Source of the DNA: Methylophilus sp.
GTDB taxonomy: Bacteria > Pseudomonadota > Gammaproteobacteria > Burkholderiales > Methylophilaceae
DNA length: 64,000 nt
NCBI RefSeq assembly: GCF_008015755.1
Contig: NZ_SSGF01000023.1
Coordinates: forward strand, 30,686-94,685
Direction: 5' to 3'
In this document: positions 26,106 through 34,012 of the stretch, piece after piece
Layout: every line of letters starts with the position of its first letter
Numbering within the stretch: position 1 is the first letter of the stretch
Made by a program: the position numbers and the translations under genes
Notes under the pieces: model-generated
Database searches by the model: none
Seen by the model: the letters and a program-made list of their open reading frames with translations, nothing else
What the model was told of the DNA's origin: nothing

Positions 26106-28646
26106 ATGCCATCAGTGCTTAACCAGCTTTATTTTTCTGACCGCTATAATGAGCTGCTGGATAGCGCGGGTCAGGCGCGCCCGCACTGGCAGGCGTTATT
26201 GGCGCAGCTGGAGTCCGAGGCACCCGCAACCATGCGCAAGCGGGTGGAAGCGGTGCAACGCCAGGTACGTGACAACGGCGTGACCTATAACGTGTATGCC
26301 GATACGCATGGTGTGCAGCGTCCGTGGGACCTCGACGTCTTGCCGTTGATCATTCCGCAGGACGAATGGCAGCATATTTCAGCCTCGGTGGCGCAGCGCG
26401 CCACCTTGCTCAATCATGTGTTGCTGGATGTTTATGGCGAGCAGCATTTGCTGACTAGTGGACAATTACCGCCCGCCCTGATTTACGGACACAATGGTTT
26501 TTTGCCGTCCTCGGTGGGTATCCCACACTACGATAATATTGCCTTGCACCATTACGCGGTTGACCTCGCACGTGCGCCTAACGGCCAGTGGTGGGTGGTG
26601 TCGGATCGTACGCAAGGCCCAACGGGCGCAGGCTATGCGCTAGAAAATCGTACCATTATTTCGAGTGCGTTTCCCGAACTGTTCCGTGACTTGAATATTG
26701 AGCGGCTGAGTGGATTTTTTGCCAGCATGCGCGATAGTCTGGCCCATTGGGGACATCGCGTGGCAGACAATCAGGCGCGAACAGTGCCCGGCATCGCCGC
26801 GCTGGGGCAAGGGGAGCCGCCGTTGGTGGTCATTTTGACTCCAGGACCGTATAACGAAACCTATCACGAACAGTCCTTCCTGGCGGGCTATTTAGGCTAT
26901 CCGCTAGTGCAAGGCAGTGACCTCACCGTGCGCCAGGGGGTGGTCTGGCTAAAAACCATTGCCGGGCTCAAACCCGTGCACGCTATTTTGCGGCGGATTG
27001 ATGATGATTATTGCGATCCGCTGGAGCTCAATGCCGAGTCATTGCTGGGCGTTGCTGGCCTGACACAGGCGGCCCGCCTGGGCAACGTAGTCATTGCCAA
27101 TGCGCTGGGTGCTAATTTGTTGCAGTCTGGTGCCTTGCTTGGTTTTTTGCCCCATATCTGCAAGTCATTACTTGGTGAGCCATTGCGTATGCCGTCAGTG
27201 GCGACTTGGTGGTGCGGTGAACCTGCGGCACTGGATTATGTGATCGCGCATCTGGATGATTTGGTGATTAAACCGGCGTATCCGCAAGTGCGGTCCTCTC
27301 CAATTTTTGGTGAGGATTTGAACCCGAGCCAGAAAGAATCGCTGATTGCCAAGTTGCGGGCACAACCCGATCACTATATCGCGCAGGAGCAAGTGGATAT
27401 TTCGCATGCACCGGTATTAATTGGTCATCAGCAGCAAACGCACCTAGGCTCGCTGGCGGTGAGCTTGCGCGTGTATGCATTCGCCACCCCCAATGGCTAT
27501 GCCGTTCTGCCAGGTGGCTTGTCGCGTGTCGCCAGTGGTAAAGATGCGCGCGTGGTGACCATGCAGCGCGGCGGCACCAGCAAAGACACCTGGGTGTTGT
27601 CGCATGACAGCCAGCCGCCATTTAGCCTATTGCGTAAGACCAACTCCAGCCAGGACCTGGTGCGTGAGAACGCCTATCTCTCTAGTCGCATGGCGGAAAA
27701 CCTGTTCTGGTATGGTCGCTACTCGGTACGCAATCTGCAAAAAGCCATGATGTTACGGGCCACGATACGGGCCTTGGTTGAATACACGCCAGAAATGCGT
27801 GATGGTGAATGGAAAACCATGCAGAGTTTGTGCCAGTGGTTTGATCTGCTGCCCAGCCCTGAGGACGAAGAAGCACTCGCCAGTTGGCAACCATGGACAG
27901 ACGATGACCTCGAGCCATTGTTGATCGAAGCTGTATTTTCGCAACAGTCCAGCGGCTTGGCTACCAGCGTGCAGCAACTATTTCAACAGGCATTCAATCT
28001 GCGTGAGCGAATTTCTAACGACCACTGGCGCACCGTCAATGTGCTGTCACGCCTATTTATTACCCGACATCAACATGCCAGCCTGCAAGATGCTTTATCG
28101 CACATTGAGCAAGCGATTAATCATTTTGTGACGCTCACCGGCTTTGCGATGGACTGGATGACACGTGACCTGGGTTGGCGCTTTATGTCGCTGGGACGGC
28201 GTATTGAGCGCTTGCAGTTTATGTGTGTGTTGCTCAGCCGTGCAATCGCCATGCCGCAACACAGTAATCTGGAGTGGTTGTTGCAGGTGACTAATAACCT
28301 GGTCACTTATCGTGCCCGCTATGCCTCGCAACCAGAATGGTTGCCGGTATTGGACTTGCTGCTGATGGATGCGAACAACCCTAATTCTGTGGTGTTTCAG
28401 ATGAAGGGGCTGGTGAAATACCTGGAAGAAATGGATGCCCAGGATAATGCAGGCGGCATTGCCAGCGAGCTCAATGACTGCTGGCAAGCATTGCTGCAAC
28501 TGGATCCCGATCAGTGTTTCACGGTGGGGAATGCCACCCTGGCGGCATGGCTCAACCAGACTTATGCGGTGACGCTCAATTTGTCAGACCGGCTGAGCCT
28601 GCGTTTTTTCAGTTATGCCAGTCCGCTGGTCACGCACAGACAGTAA
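26106..28646 (+). CDS. Circularly permuted ATP-grasp / Alpha-E fusion protein
   Basis: Residues 1-470 or so form a circularly permuted ATP-grasp domain (formerly DUF404/DUF407), marked by DNGVTYNVYADTHG, PWDLDVLPLII, LPPALIYGHNGFLP, RTQGPTGAGYALENRT, LTPGPYNETYHEQSFLA and DYCDPLELN. From about 510 to the end lies an Alpha-E helical domain (formerly DUF403), starting at LSSRMAENLFWYGRY. The ATP-grasp suggests an amide-bond ligase using ATP and a carboxylate. In many genomes these two domains are separate neighbouring genes; here they are fused. The ATG at 26106 is chosen over the in-frame TTG at 26100; no clear ribosome site precedes either. The gap to the upstream transglutaminase gene is 74 bases, to the next 13. 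Confidence 0.88.
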   Translation: MPSVLNQLYFSDRYNELLDSAGQARPHWQALLAQLESEAPATMRKRVEAVQRQVRDNGVTYNVYADTHGVQRPWDLDVLPLIIPQDEWQHISASVAQRATLLNHVLLDVYGEQHLLTSGQLPPALIYGHNGFLPSSVGIPHYDNIALHHYAVDLARAPNGQWWVVSDRTQGPTGAGYALENRTIISSAFPELFRDLNIERLSGFFASMRDSLAHWGHRVADNQARTVPGIAALGQGEPPLVVILTPGPYNETYHEQSFLAGYLGYPLVQGSDLTVRQGVVWLKTIAGLKPVHAILRRIDDDYCDPLELNAESLLGVAGLTQAARLGNVVIANALGANLLQSGALLGFLPHICKSLLGEPLRMPSVATWWCGEPAALDYVIAHLDDLVIKPAYPQVRSSPIFGEDLNPSQKESLIAKLRAQPDHYIAQEQVDISHAPVLIGHQQQTHLGSLAVSLRVYAFATPNGYAVLPGGLSRVASGKDARVVTMQRGGTSKDTWVLSHDSQPPFSLLRKTNSSQDLVRENAYLSSRMAENLFWYGRYSVRNLQKAMMLRATIRALVEYTPEMRDGEWKTMQSLCQWFDLLPSPEDEEALASWQPWTDDDLEPLLIEAVFSQQSSGLATSVQQLFQQAFNLRERISNDHWRTVNVLSRLFITRHQHASLQDALSHIEQAINHFVTLTGFAMDWMTRDLGWRFMSLGRRIERLQFMCVLLSRAIAMPQHSNLEWLLQVTNNLVTYRARYASQPEWLPVLDLLLMDANNPNSVVFQMKGLVKYLEEMDAQDNAGGIASELNDCWQALLQLDPDQCFTVGNATLAAWLNQTYAVTLNLSDRLSLRFFSYASPLVTHRQ

Positions 28647-28659
28647 GTAAGGGATGGCC

Positions 28660-29535
28660 ATGCGTTACCAGGTTGAGCACCAAACCGTCTACCACTACGA
28701 TACGTCTGTGACTCAATCGCAGCAACTGCTGCATATGATGCCGCGCCAGACAGACTTTCAGCACTGTGTGTCTTATACCCTTGCCTGCGAGCCGCAGCCC
28801 GCCGAGCACTCACAGCGTTTAGACTTTTTCGGTAATCATAATGATTATTTCACCATGTTGACGCCACACCAGTCATTGGCCGTGCTGTCACGTTTTCAGG
28901 TGGATATCCAGCCTCGCCCCACCATGGTCGCGTTGACGCAAAGCCCGGCCTGGGAAGCAGCGCAAGCAGCGTTACAGCTTCAGGCAACTAAACATCTGAC
29001 CGCCGCGCCCTTTATTTACGCCACTGCCAAAGTCAAGTGTAGTGAGGCATTGGCCAGCTTTGCGCGGCATTGTTTTACGCCGCAACGACCCTTGCTTGAG
29101 GCTGCCATGGCGCTCACTCAGCATATCTATGCCGAATTTGAGTTTGACCCGCAAGCGACTGATATTTCCACCCCGTTGGATGAAGTGTTGAAGGGTCGCC
29201 GCGGCGTTTGCCAGGATTTCGCGCACTTGATGATAGGCGCGTTGCGTTCGCTTGGCCTGGCGTGTCGCTATGTCAGTGGCTATATTCTCACGCATCCGCC
29301 AGCTGGCCAGCCACGTCTGGTTGGCGCCGATGCTTCGCACGCTTGGGTCTCTGTCTATTGTCCAGTGTATGGCTGGGTAGACTTTGATCCTACGAATAAC
29401 TGTCTGGTGCAGCAGGACCATATTACCGTGGCCTGGGGCCGTGATTTCAGCGATGTCTCGCCCATGCGCGGCGTGGTGCTGGGGGGCGGCCAGCAGCAGC
29501 TCGCCGTCAATGTCACAGTGACGCCACTGGAGTAG
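28660..29535 (+). CDS. Transglutaminase-like protein (short form)
   Basis: The 291-residue protein has a bacterial transglutaminase N-terminal domain (about 1-90) and a transglutaminase core with Cys184 (GVCQDFAHL), His227 (SHAWVSVY) and Asp243 (FDPTNN), so all three catalytic residues are present. It lacks the DUF2126 extension of the first gene in the operon. ATG 28660 is preferred because AAGGG lies six bases upstream; the ATG at 28654 directly abuts that site. Together with the ATP-grasp/Alpha-E ligase it suggests a make-and-cut pair acting on an unknown peptide or amide, but the substrate is unknown. Confidence 0.9.
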   Translation: MRYQVEHQTVYHYDTSVTQSQQLLHMMPRQTDFQHCVSYTLACEPQPAEHSQRLDFFGNHNDYFTMLTPHQSLAVLSRFQVDIQPRPTMVALTQSPAWEAAQAALQLQATKHLTAAPFIYATAKVKCSEALASFARHCFTPQRPLLEAAMALTQHIYAEFEFDPQATDISTPLDEVLKGRRGVCQDFAHLMIGALRSLGLACRYVSGYILTHPPAGQPRLVGADASHAWVSVYCPVYGWVDFDPTNNCLVQQDHITVAWGRDFSDVSPMRGVVLGGGQQQLAVNVTVTPLE

Positions 29536-29585
29536 CCACACTTTTCGCAGCATTTTCAGCCTGGTTTGTGCCGCTTTGCCCGGTT

Positions 29586-29605
29586 GACTTGATATTAATC
29601 AAGTC
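29586..29605 (+). promoter_or_regulatory. FNR-type operator (TTGAT-N4-ATCAA)
   Basis: The 14-base core at 29589-29602 matches the FNR/ANR consensus at all ten specified positions, and the dyad extends to GACTTGAT...ATCAAGTC with eight-base arms. Its centre at 29595.5 lies 41-42 bases before a plausible start point at about 29637, with TAATCT (29625-29630) in the -10 position: the geometry of a class II FNR-activated promoter. No protein gene starts downstream on this strand before a terminator at 29671. Confidence 0.6.
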
Positions 29606-29636
29606 TAGGCGTCTGCATCGCGCGTAATCTTTGGCC

Positions 29637-29697
29637 TGTGAGAGATAGCTGAGACGTAAAGTCCATATTTGCCCCGGCGTGACCGGGGCATTTTTTT
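29637..29697 (+). ncRNA. Candidate FNR-controlled small RNA
   Basis: The gap between two convergent genes holds an FNR-type site, a fitting -10 position and, 60 bases further on, a strong terminator, so a transcript of about 60 nucleotides would be made with no open frame in it. The 5' part (about 29637-29668) looks single-stranded and purine-rich, and the 3' end is the terminator hairpin with seven T. Anaerobically induced sRNAs of this architecture (FnrS, AniS) are known in other proteobacteria; I see no sequence similarity to them and the call rests on promoter-terminator geometry only. Confidence 0.4.
29671..29697 (+). terminator. Strong intrinsic terminator
   Basis: GCCCCGG (29671-29677) pairs with CCGGGGC (29683-29689) around loop CGTGA, followed by seven T. 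It works only in the plus direction, for the transglutaminase operon and for the candidate small RNA. Confidence 0.9.
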
Positions 29698-29708
29698 GTC
29701 TACGCGGC

Positions 29709-30602
29709 TTAGCCGTAACGTTTTTTGTATTCGTCTTTCAGCAATTGCCTGAATGCCGTCATTGTCATCGACAAGGCGCCGCCAGGATCATTTTTGCGCC
29801 AGCGACCGATACCTTTAGGGCCAGCCGCTTCATCGTGCCCCAGGACATAGTCAAAGTCAAACACGCTTGGGTTGTTGGCCTTGGCCCACAGCAAAAACTC
29901 AATCAGGGTGGCTTCTTGCTCTTTACTGTAAGGCAGGTAAGCTCCGGCCAGGATATTGTCGGTGTTTTGCTCGATCACGCGCACCTTTTTGGCATCGATG
30001 GGTTGCTTGTGATTGGTATCCCAATAGGTGTAATACTTGCCGTTATGCACCTCTAACCGCCCAGGGTTAGTGATTTCGATACCGACTAAAAAGTTGGAGA
30101 CTCCATTGCGTTTTTCACCGGCAATGGTCCAGGCGCTTTCGCCCGCATGGTAGCCCCATTGGTTGAGCGGATTAGCCTGTACAAACTTGCCATCGGTGCT
30201 GATGCAGCAAAAGAAATAAGGGCTGCTGGCAATCGCGCTCACCGCGTTTTCAATGCCTTTGCTATATTGCCCGGCGGTGAAGTGCACGATGGCACCATAA
30301 GGATAGGCTTTCGGGTACTCACCCTGAGCGGCGCGTTTAATGTCAGTGCGGATGACGGCTTCTGGATACCACAGTTTTTTTTCGCCGACCGGGTAGCGCT
30401 TTTTTTCACTCACCACCATCTCCGGGTGCAGGCTGGGGCGGGGTGGTTCGGGTGGCCTGAACTCTTCCGGCACCGGTTCTTCGAGCAGTTGCGACAAGAT
30501 GTCAATCTGGCTCAGTGCCAGCGCATCTACCTTGGGGTCGGCAGAGAGGCGGGCGATTTGCATGGCTGACCAGCGCAAGGTATACAGTTTTGCTTTATCC
30601 AT
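29709..30602 (-). CDS. N-acetylmuramoyl-L-alanine amidase (Amidase_2 fold)
   Basis: The C-terminal 190 residues form an amidase_2/PGRP-type zinc domain: AIVHFTAG with the first His ligand, GYHAGESAW with the second, and GHDEAAGPKGIGRWRKNDPGGA with the catalytic/third ligand region. Such enzymes cut the bond between MurNAc and the stem peptide. The N-terminal 100 residues are helical and then Pro-rich (EEFRPPEPPRPS). I see no signal peptide with the start at ATG 30602, which has AAGGAG eight bases upstream, so the enzyme is either cytosolic (a recycling role as for AmpD) or exported by another route. The frame open to 30716 has no supported start. It converges with the transglutaminase operon. 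Confidence 0.8.
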   Translation of the reverse strand: MDKAKLYTLRWSAMQIARLSADPKVDALALSQIDILSQLLEEPVPEEFRPPEPPRPSLHPEMVVSEKKRYPVGEKKLWYPEAVIRTDIKRAAQGEYPKAYPYGAIVHFTAGQYSKGIENAVSAIASSPYFFCCISTDGKFVQANPLNQWGYHAGESAWTIAGEKRNGVSNFLVGIEITNPGRLEVHNGKYYTYWDTNHKQPIDAKKVRVIEQNTDNILAGAYLPYSKEQEATLIEFLLWAKANNPSVFDFDYVLGHDEAAGPKGIGRWRKNDPGGALSMTMTAFRQLLKDEYKKRYG

Positions 30603-30788
30603 GGAAGAGGCTCCTTGATTGTTTAAGTGCCGCCACCTGTTCATCCACGCTGCTGTGGCGATCTCTGTATGGCATGAACGGCCTTTGCGGCTGTCATGTG
30701 GATTTATATTAGCCACCCTTTGTTAAGTTGTGTTGTTTTGATTGCGTGTGAGCGCTAAATAAAACCACTTGCGCAAAAAAGTGTGTGT

Positions 30789-30815
30789 TTGACCGCAACT
30801 CAGGCGCGGTAAAAT
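30789..30815 (+). promoter_or_regulatory. Possible promoter of the HAD phosphatase gene
   Basis: TTGACC (30789-30794) and TAAAAT (30810-30815) are five of six matches each to the sigma70 boxes, but the spacer is only 15 bases. A start point near 30822 would give a short leader before the GTG start. Confidence 0.35.
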
Positions 30816-30845
30816 AGCGATTTATTTAAGCAGTGAGTGTTGGCC

Positions 30846-31505
30846 GTGATTAAAGCAGCGATTTTTGATATGGACGGTCTGTTGATCGATTCAGAGCGCA
30901 TTATTATGCAGGGATGTATACAGGCAGCGGCCAGCATTGGTATCACCTATACTCAGGCAGAGTATGTTGAACTGGTGGGCCGTGTCTGGTCAGACTCGAC
31001 CCGTTTGATGACGCAGCAATTGGGTAGTGAGGCCAACTTTCAGCATGTGATGCAGGGACTGAACACTTTTCTGGAGGCGCGCGATCATGCGTTCCCGCTC
31101 AAAGACGGCGCGCATGCCTTGTTACAGTATTACCAGTCGCAAGGTATTGTCTGCAGCGTGGCGTCTTCTTCGCCCATGCCGCATATCACCCATCGTTTAA
31201 GCCACACTGGCGTGCTGAATTATTTTAGCCATGTCACCAGCGGGCAGGAGGTGAAACGCGGCAAGCCCAATCCGGATATTTATTTGCTAGCGCTGGAAAA
31301 GTTGGGCTTGCACGCAGACGAATGTATTGCCTTTGAAGACAGCGAACTGGGTGCACAAGCGGCGATTGCCGCAGGTTTGCGTGTGGTAGTAGTGCCAGAC
31401 CTCAGGCAGCCTAGCGACCAAGTGCGCGCAGGGGCGCATCAGGTGGTGGAGAGTTTGCAACACTGGCTGGCGCACCATGAGACGCTTGCGGGGTGTGTGA
31501 TTTAG
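30846..31505 (+). CDS. HAD-superfamily hydrolase (beta-phosphoglucomutase-like)
   Basis: This soluble phosphatase or phosphomutase carries the four HAD motifs: FDMDGLLIDSE near the N-terminus (nucleophile Asp and acid/base Asp), ASSSP (motif II, about residue 108), Lys in KRGKPNPDIY (motif III), and FEDSELG (motif IV). A small helical cap lies between motifs I and II, as in subfamily IA beta-phosphoglucomutase-like enzymes; the substrate cannot be named. I use GTG 30846 (MIKAAIFDMDG), which follows GTGAG by eight bases; GTG 30837 and TTG 30840 are alternatives. Its 3' end overlaps the convergent tpm gene by four bases. Confidence 0.88.
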   Translation: MIKAAIFDMDGLLIDSERIIMQGCIQAAASIGITYTQAEYVELVGRVWSDSTRLMTQQLGSEANFQHVMQGLNTFLEARDHAFPLKDGAHALLQYYQSQGIVCSVASSSPMPHITHRLSHTGVLNYFSHVTSGQEVKRGKPNPDIYLLALEKLGLHADECIAFEDSELGAQAAIAAGLRVVVVPDLRQPSDQVRAGAHQVVESLQHWLAHHETLAGCVI

Positions 31506-32149
31506 CGTGCGCTTTGCGGGCGGAGTAACCAGGCCGTTTCTTCGGCCGGATATTGCCCTTTCAGGCCTGTTTCCATCAAGACGCTGGCCAGCACGGTGCA
31601 CTGATAATGCGCCTGGTAGTGTGCGCGAACTTCTTCTTGGCTGACGCTAAACGGCGGGCCAGGGATGAGCGCCTGGTCATAGGCAAAGCTAATCAGTAGT
31701 TGTGGCGCGCTGTGCGTGAGATCGATTAAGTGCTGACTGTATTGCTTGCGCATGGCAGCTGGCAAGGCAATCAGGGCGGCACGGTCATACACGGCATCCA
31801 CTTGCCCTAGTAGTGGCTGGTCCAGTGCAAAAAAATCCCCTTGAAATATCTCTAGATTGCCTGCACGGTACTGGTTGAGCGTCCCTGTTTGCGTGATTTG
31901 AGGAACGAGGTTGAGTTCAGCAAACAAGGCATCTACGGCTAAGGCGCTGAGTTCGACCCCCGCCACTTGCAAGCCCTGCGCCAACAGCCAATGGATATCC
32001 AGCGTTTTGCCGCAAAGCGGCACCAATATGCGTTGGCCAGGTTGCAATTGCAATGCCTGAAAGTGAGCCAATAAAAATGGGTTCACTTCCCTTAAATGAA
32101 AGCCGATGTGCTGCTGTTGCCAGCGCTGATGCCAAAAGTCGTGATCCAT
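31502..32149 (-). CDS. tpm: Thiopurine S-methyltransferase
   Basis: This SAM-dependent methyltransferase methylates thiopurines and, in bacteria, selenium and tellurium oxyanions. The 215-residue protein begins with the family-specific FWHQRWQQQHIGFH, and shows the SAM-binding VPLCGKTLDIHWLLAQG, VELSALAV, IFQGDFFAL and YDRAALIALP motifs. The C-terminal part with SFAYDQALIPGPPFSVS is also usual for bacterial TPMT. It lies alone on the minus strand, 55 bases downstream of the dioxygenase-like gene, and converges with the HAD gene. Confidence 0.93.
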   Translation of the reverse strand: MDHDFWHQRWQQQHIGFHLREVNPFLLAHFQALQLQPGQRILVPLCGKTLDIHWLLAQGLQVAGVELSALAVDALFAELNLVPQITQTGTLNQYRAGNLEIFQGDFFALDQPLLGQVDAVYDRAALIALPAAMRKQYSQHLIDLTHSAPQLLISFAYDQALIPGPPFSVSQEEVRAHYQAHYQCTVLASVLMETGLKGQYPAEETAWLLRPQSAR

Positions 32150-32204
32150 TGCGTGTTTAAGTCATGAAGCGATGCTTATAGTATAAGGCATGCTGTCTGC
32201 CAGA

Positions 32205-33452
32205 TCACTTGCCTGCTAACTGGCTCAGTTTGGCTTGTGCTTCGAGTACCCCTTCTTCTACCCCGGCCGCTTCGGTCAGTTTGGCGACGTTGTCACGCGT
32301 GAAAAAGCCATCAAAGCCATCATAGCGCTGCACATATTCAATAATCAGCGACGAATGTTCAGAGGCATTAGAAAATATCTGTTTGAGGCCTTCTTCTTTG
32401 GAGCCGATCACATCCAGCAAAAAGCCCTTGCCCTGGCTGGCGATGGCATTGACAACAAAGTCGATATTTTCTTTGCCGTCGCGCGTGCCATCTTTGACGG
32501 ACAAGGCAATATGGTGCAAACGCGGGCCATAGTTGCGCACAAAGGTTTCGGTCGGCGAGGGCAGTTTTTCCAGATGGTTGACAAAATAAGGCGTGTTGTT
32601 GGCGGTGAATACTTTGGCCGGGCTCTTGGTTTCCGCAAAGCCGTGCACGCTTTTCGTGACGTTGGTAGACGAGTTCTGGTCCCAGATATTGTAAGCGCCC
32701 CAGAAAAAGTAACTGGACCAAGACAAGTATTCCAGAATCGCCACTTCACGGTTCTGGCTATACACACGCGTCGCTAGGTGGTCGACTGGCAAAATCAGGT
32801 CATCGATGCGCAGCTTGGCTTGCTGGTCTTTGGCTTGTTCATACGCCGCCTGAACATCAGCGCGGATGGTGCTGATGCCTAGCGCATACACACGCAGCTC
32901 ACCGGGCGCACGTTTCATATAGCCGACAATATTGTGCGTGTAAGGTGACGGCTTGCTAATGGCTACGTTGCCCGGCAACTCCAGCTTGCGTACCTCGTCT
33001 TGGGTAAAAAAGCGAAACTCGCGTTCTTCCTGCAGTTTCACCACTTCGTGCATGTTGTTGACGCGGATAATCTCACCCATATAGCGGCTATTCGGCTTAC
33101 GCGCACCCACCGGGTAAATCTCATTCAGTGCACGGAAAATGCCACGCAGATTAGGGTCCTTGACCTCGCGCACCAGCAAATCCGGCGAATCCAGGTCTAT
33201 GCGTAACACATGCGTCCAGTGTTTCTCAGTCTCCAGCGTCACCAGGTAGTGGTATGACGTCATCAGCGACAACTCGGCGATATATTGAATTGAATGATCC
33301 GGATCCACCGTGATCATCAGCGCATCAATCTCCTGAATCATCTCTGTGAGCCCCATCTGGTCACGCTCTTCGAGCAGCTTCTGTAGATACTCCTCAAAGA
33401 AGGCGGAATTTTGTTTATCGCCGTGACGGGCAAAGTCTAGGGAGTTGATCAT
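32205..33452 (-). CDS. VOC-fold dioxygenase related to 4-hydroxyphenylpyruvate dioxygenase
   Basis: The C-terminal half has the layout of an HPPD/hydroxymandelate synthase catalytic domain with the iron triad visible: His225 (VDHLATRV), His314 (LHHIALSV) and Glu372 (IIEYVQR), followed by a GFDGFFTRDN stretch close to the family's C-terminal helix. The first 200 residues are unlike HPPD, starting with a Glu-rich helical region and containing YMGEIIRVNN and ISKPSPYTHNIVGYMKRAPGE. The protein may therefore be a distinct alpha-keto acid or extradiol-type dioxygenase. No tyrosine-degradation gene is near. Start ATG 33452. Confidence 0.65.
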   Translation of the reverse strand: MINSLDFARHGDKQNSAFFEEYLQKLLEERDQMGLTEMIQEIDALMITVDPDHSIQYIAELSLMTSYHYLVTLETEKHWTHVLRIDLDSPDLLVREVKDPNLRGIFRALNEIYPVGARKPNSRYMGEIIRVNNMHEVVKLQEEREFRFFTQDEVRKLELPGNVAISKPSPYTHNIVGYMKRAPGELRVYALGISTIRADVQAAYEQAKDQQAKLRIDDLILPVDHLATRVYSQNREVAILEYLSWSSYFFWGAYNIWDQNSSTNVTKSVHGFAETKSPAKVFTANNTPYFVNHLEKLPSPTETFVRNYGPRLHHIALSVKDGTRDGKENIDFVVNAIASQGKGFLLDVIGSKEEGLKQIFSNASEHSSLIIEYVQRYDGFDGFFTRDNVAKLTEAAGVEEGVLEAQAKLSQLAGK

Positions 33453-33627
33453 GGTCGCTTCACGTTAAATGTAAAACCATGTTTAAGCAAGGCGCGTTCC
33501 TAGCGAGTGCGGGCTGTTTAAAATGGCATTAAATGGAGCAAAAACAGTGTGTTAGCGCAGGCTGCTTTTGTTTTCAGCTAAGGGCGCTGCCGTCGCTGCC
33601 CTGTTTTAGTGCCTACGCGCAGGCGCG

Positions 33628-33939
33628 TTAGCGGCCCTTGCCACTCAGTGAACCACGCTTGAGGATCGGGTCGTCAAACGCAATACAGCGCCCCATACCA
33701 AGAAAACTCGGTCGCATGCCAATCGGACAACCGTTGCTACGCTCAAACTCCTCGACTTTCACTTTAGCCACCGCGGCTTTCTTGGCATCTTTAAACTCCC
33801 AGTAGCCGTTGGAGTGCAAAATCACTTCATCACCGTCTGGTGTTTTGGCTTGAATATCATCCTCTGCCGTCTGGGTGGCAAAGGCATAAGATGAAGACAG
33901 GCAGAACATAATCAACAACCAGCGAGCAGTATGCAGCAT
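33628..33939 (-). CDS. Small secreted protein of unknown function
   Basis: I do not recognise a family. The 103 residues start with a clear Sec signal peptide (hydrophobic WLLIMFCLSSSYAFA, cleavage probably after AFA or ATQ). The mature part has a short beta segment TPDGDEVILHSNGYWEF, a Lys/Ala helix and two Cys (NGCPIG and GRCIAF) that could form a disulfide in the periplasm, and a basic tail. It is on the same strand as prlC and begins 73 bases after the prlC stop. Confidence 0.7.
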   Translation of the reverse strand: MLHTARWLLIMFCLSSSYAFATQTAEDDIQAKTPDGDEVILHSNGYWEFKDAKKAAVAKVKVEEFERSNGCPIGMRPSFLGMGRCIAFDDPILKRGSLSGKGR

Positions 33940-34012
33940 AAGAGTATCCTTTAATAATTCGACGTCTGAACATTAAAAAGCCAAGCCTGGCAGGGCTTGG
34001 CGATGAGGCTGG

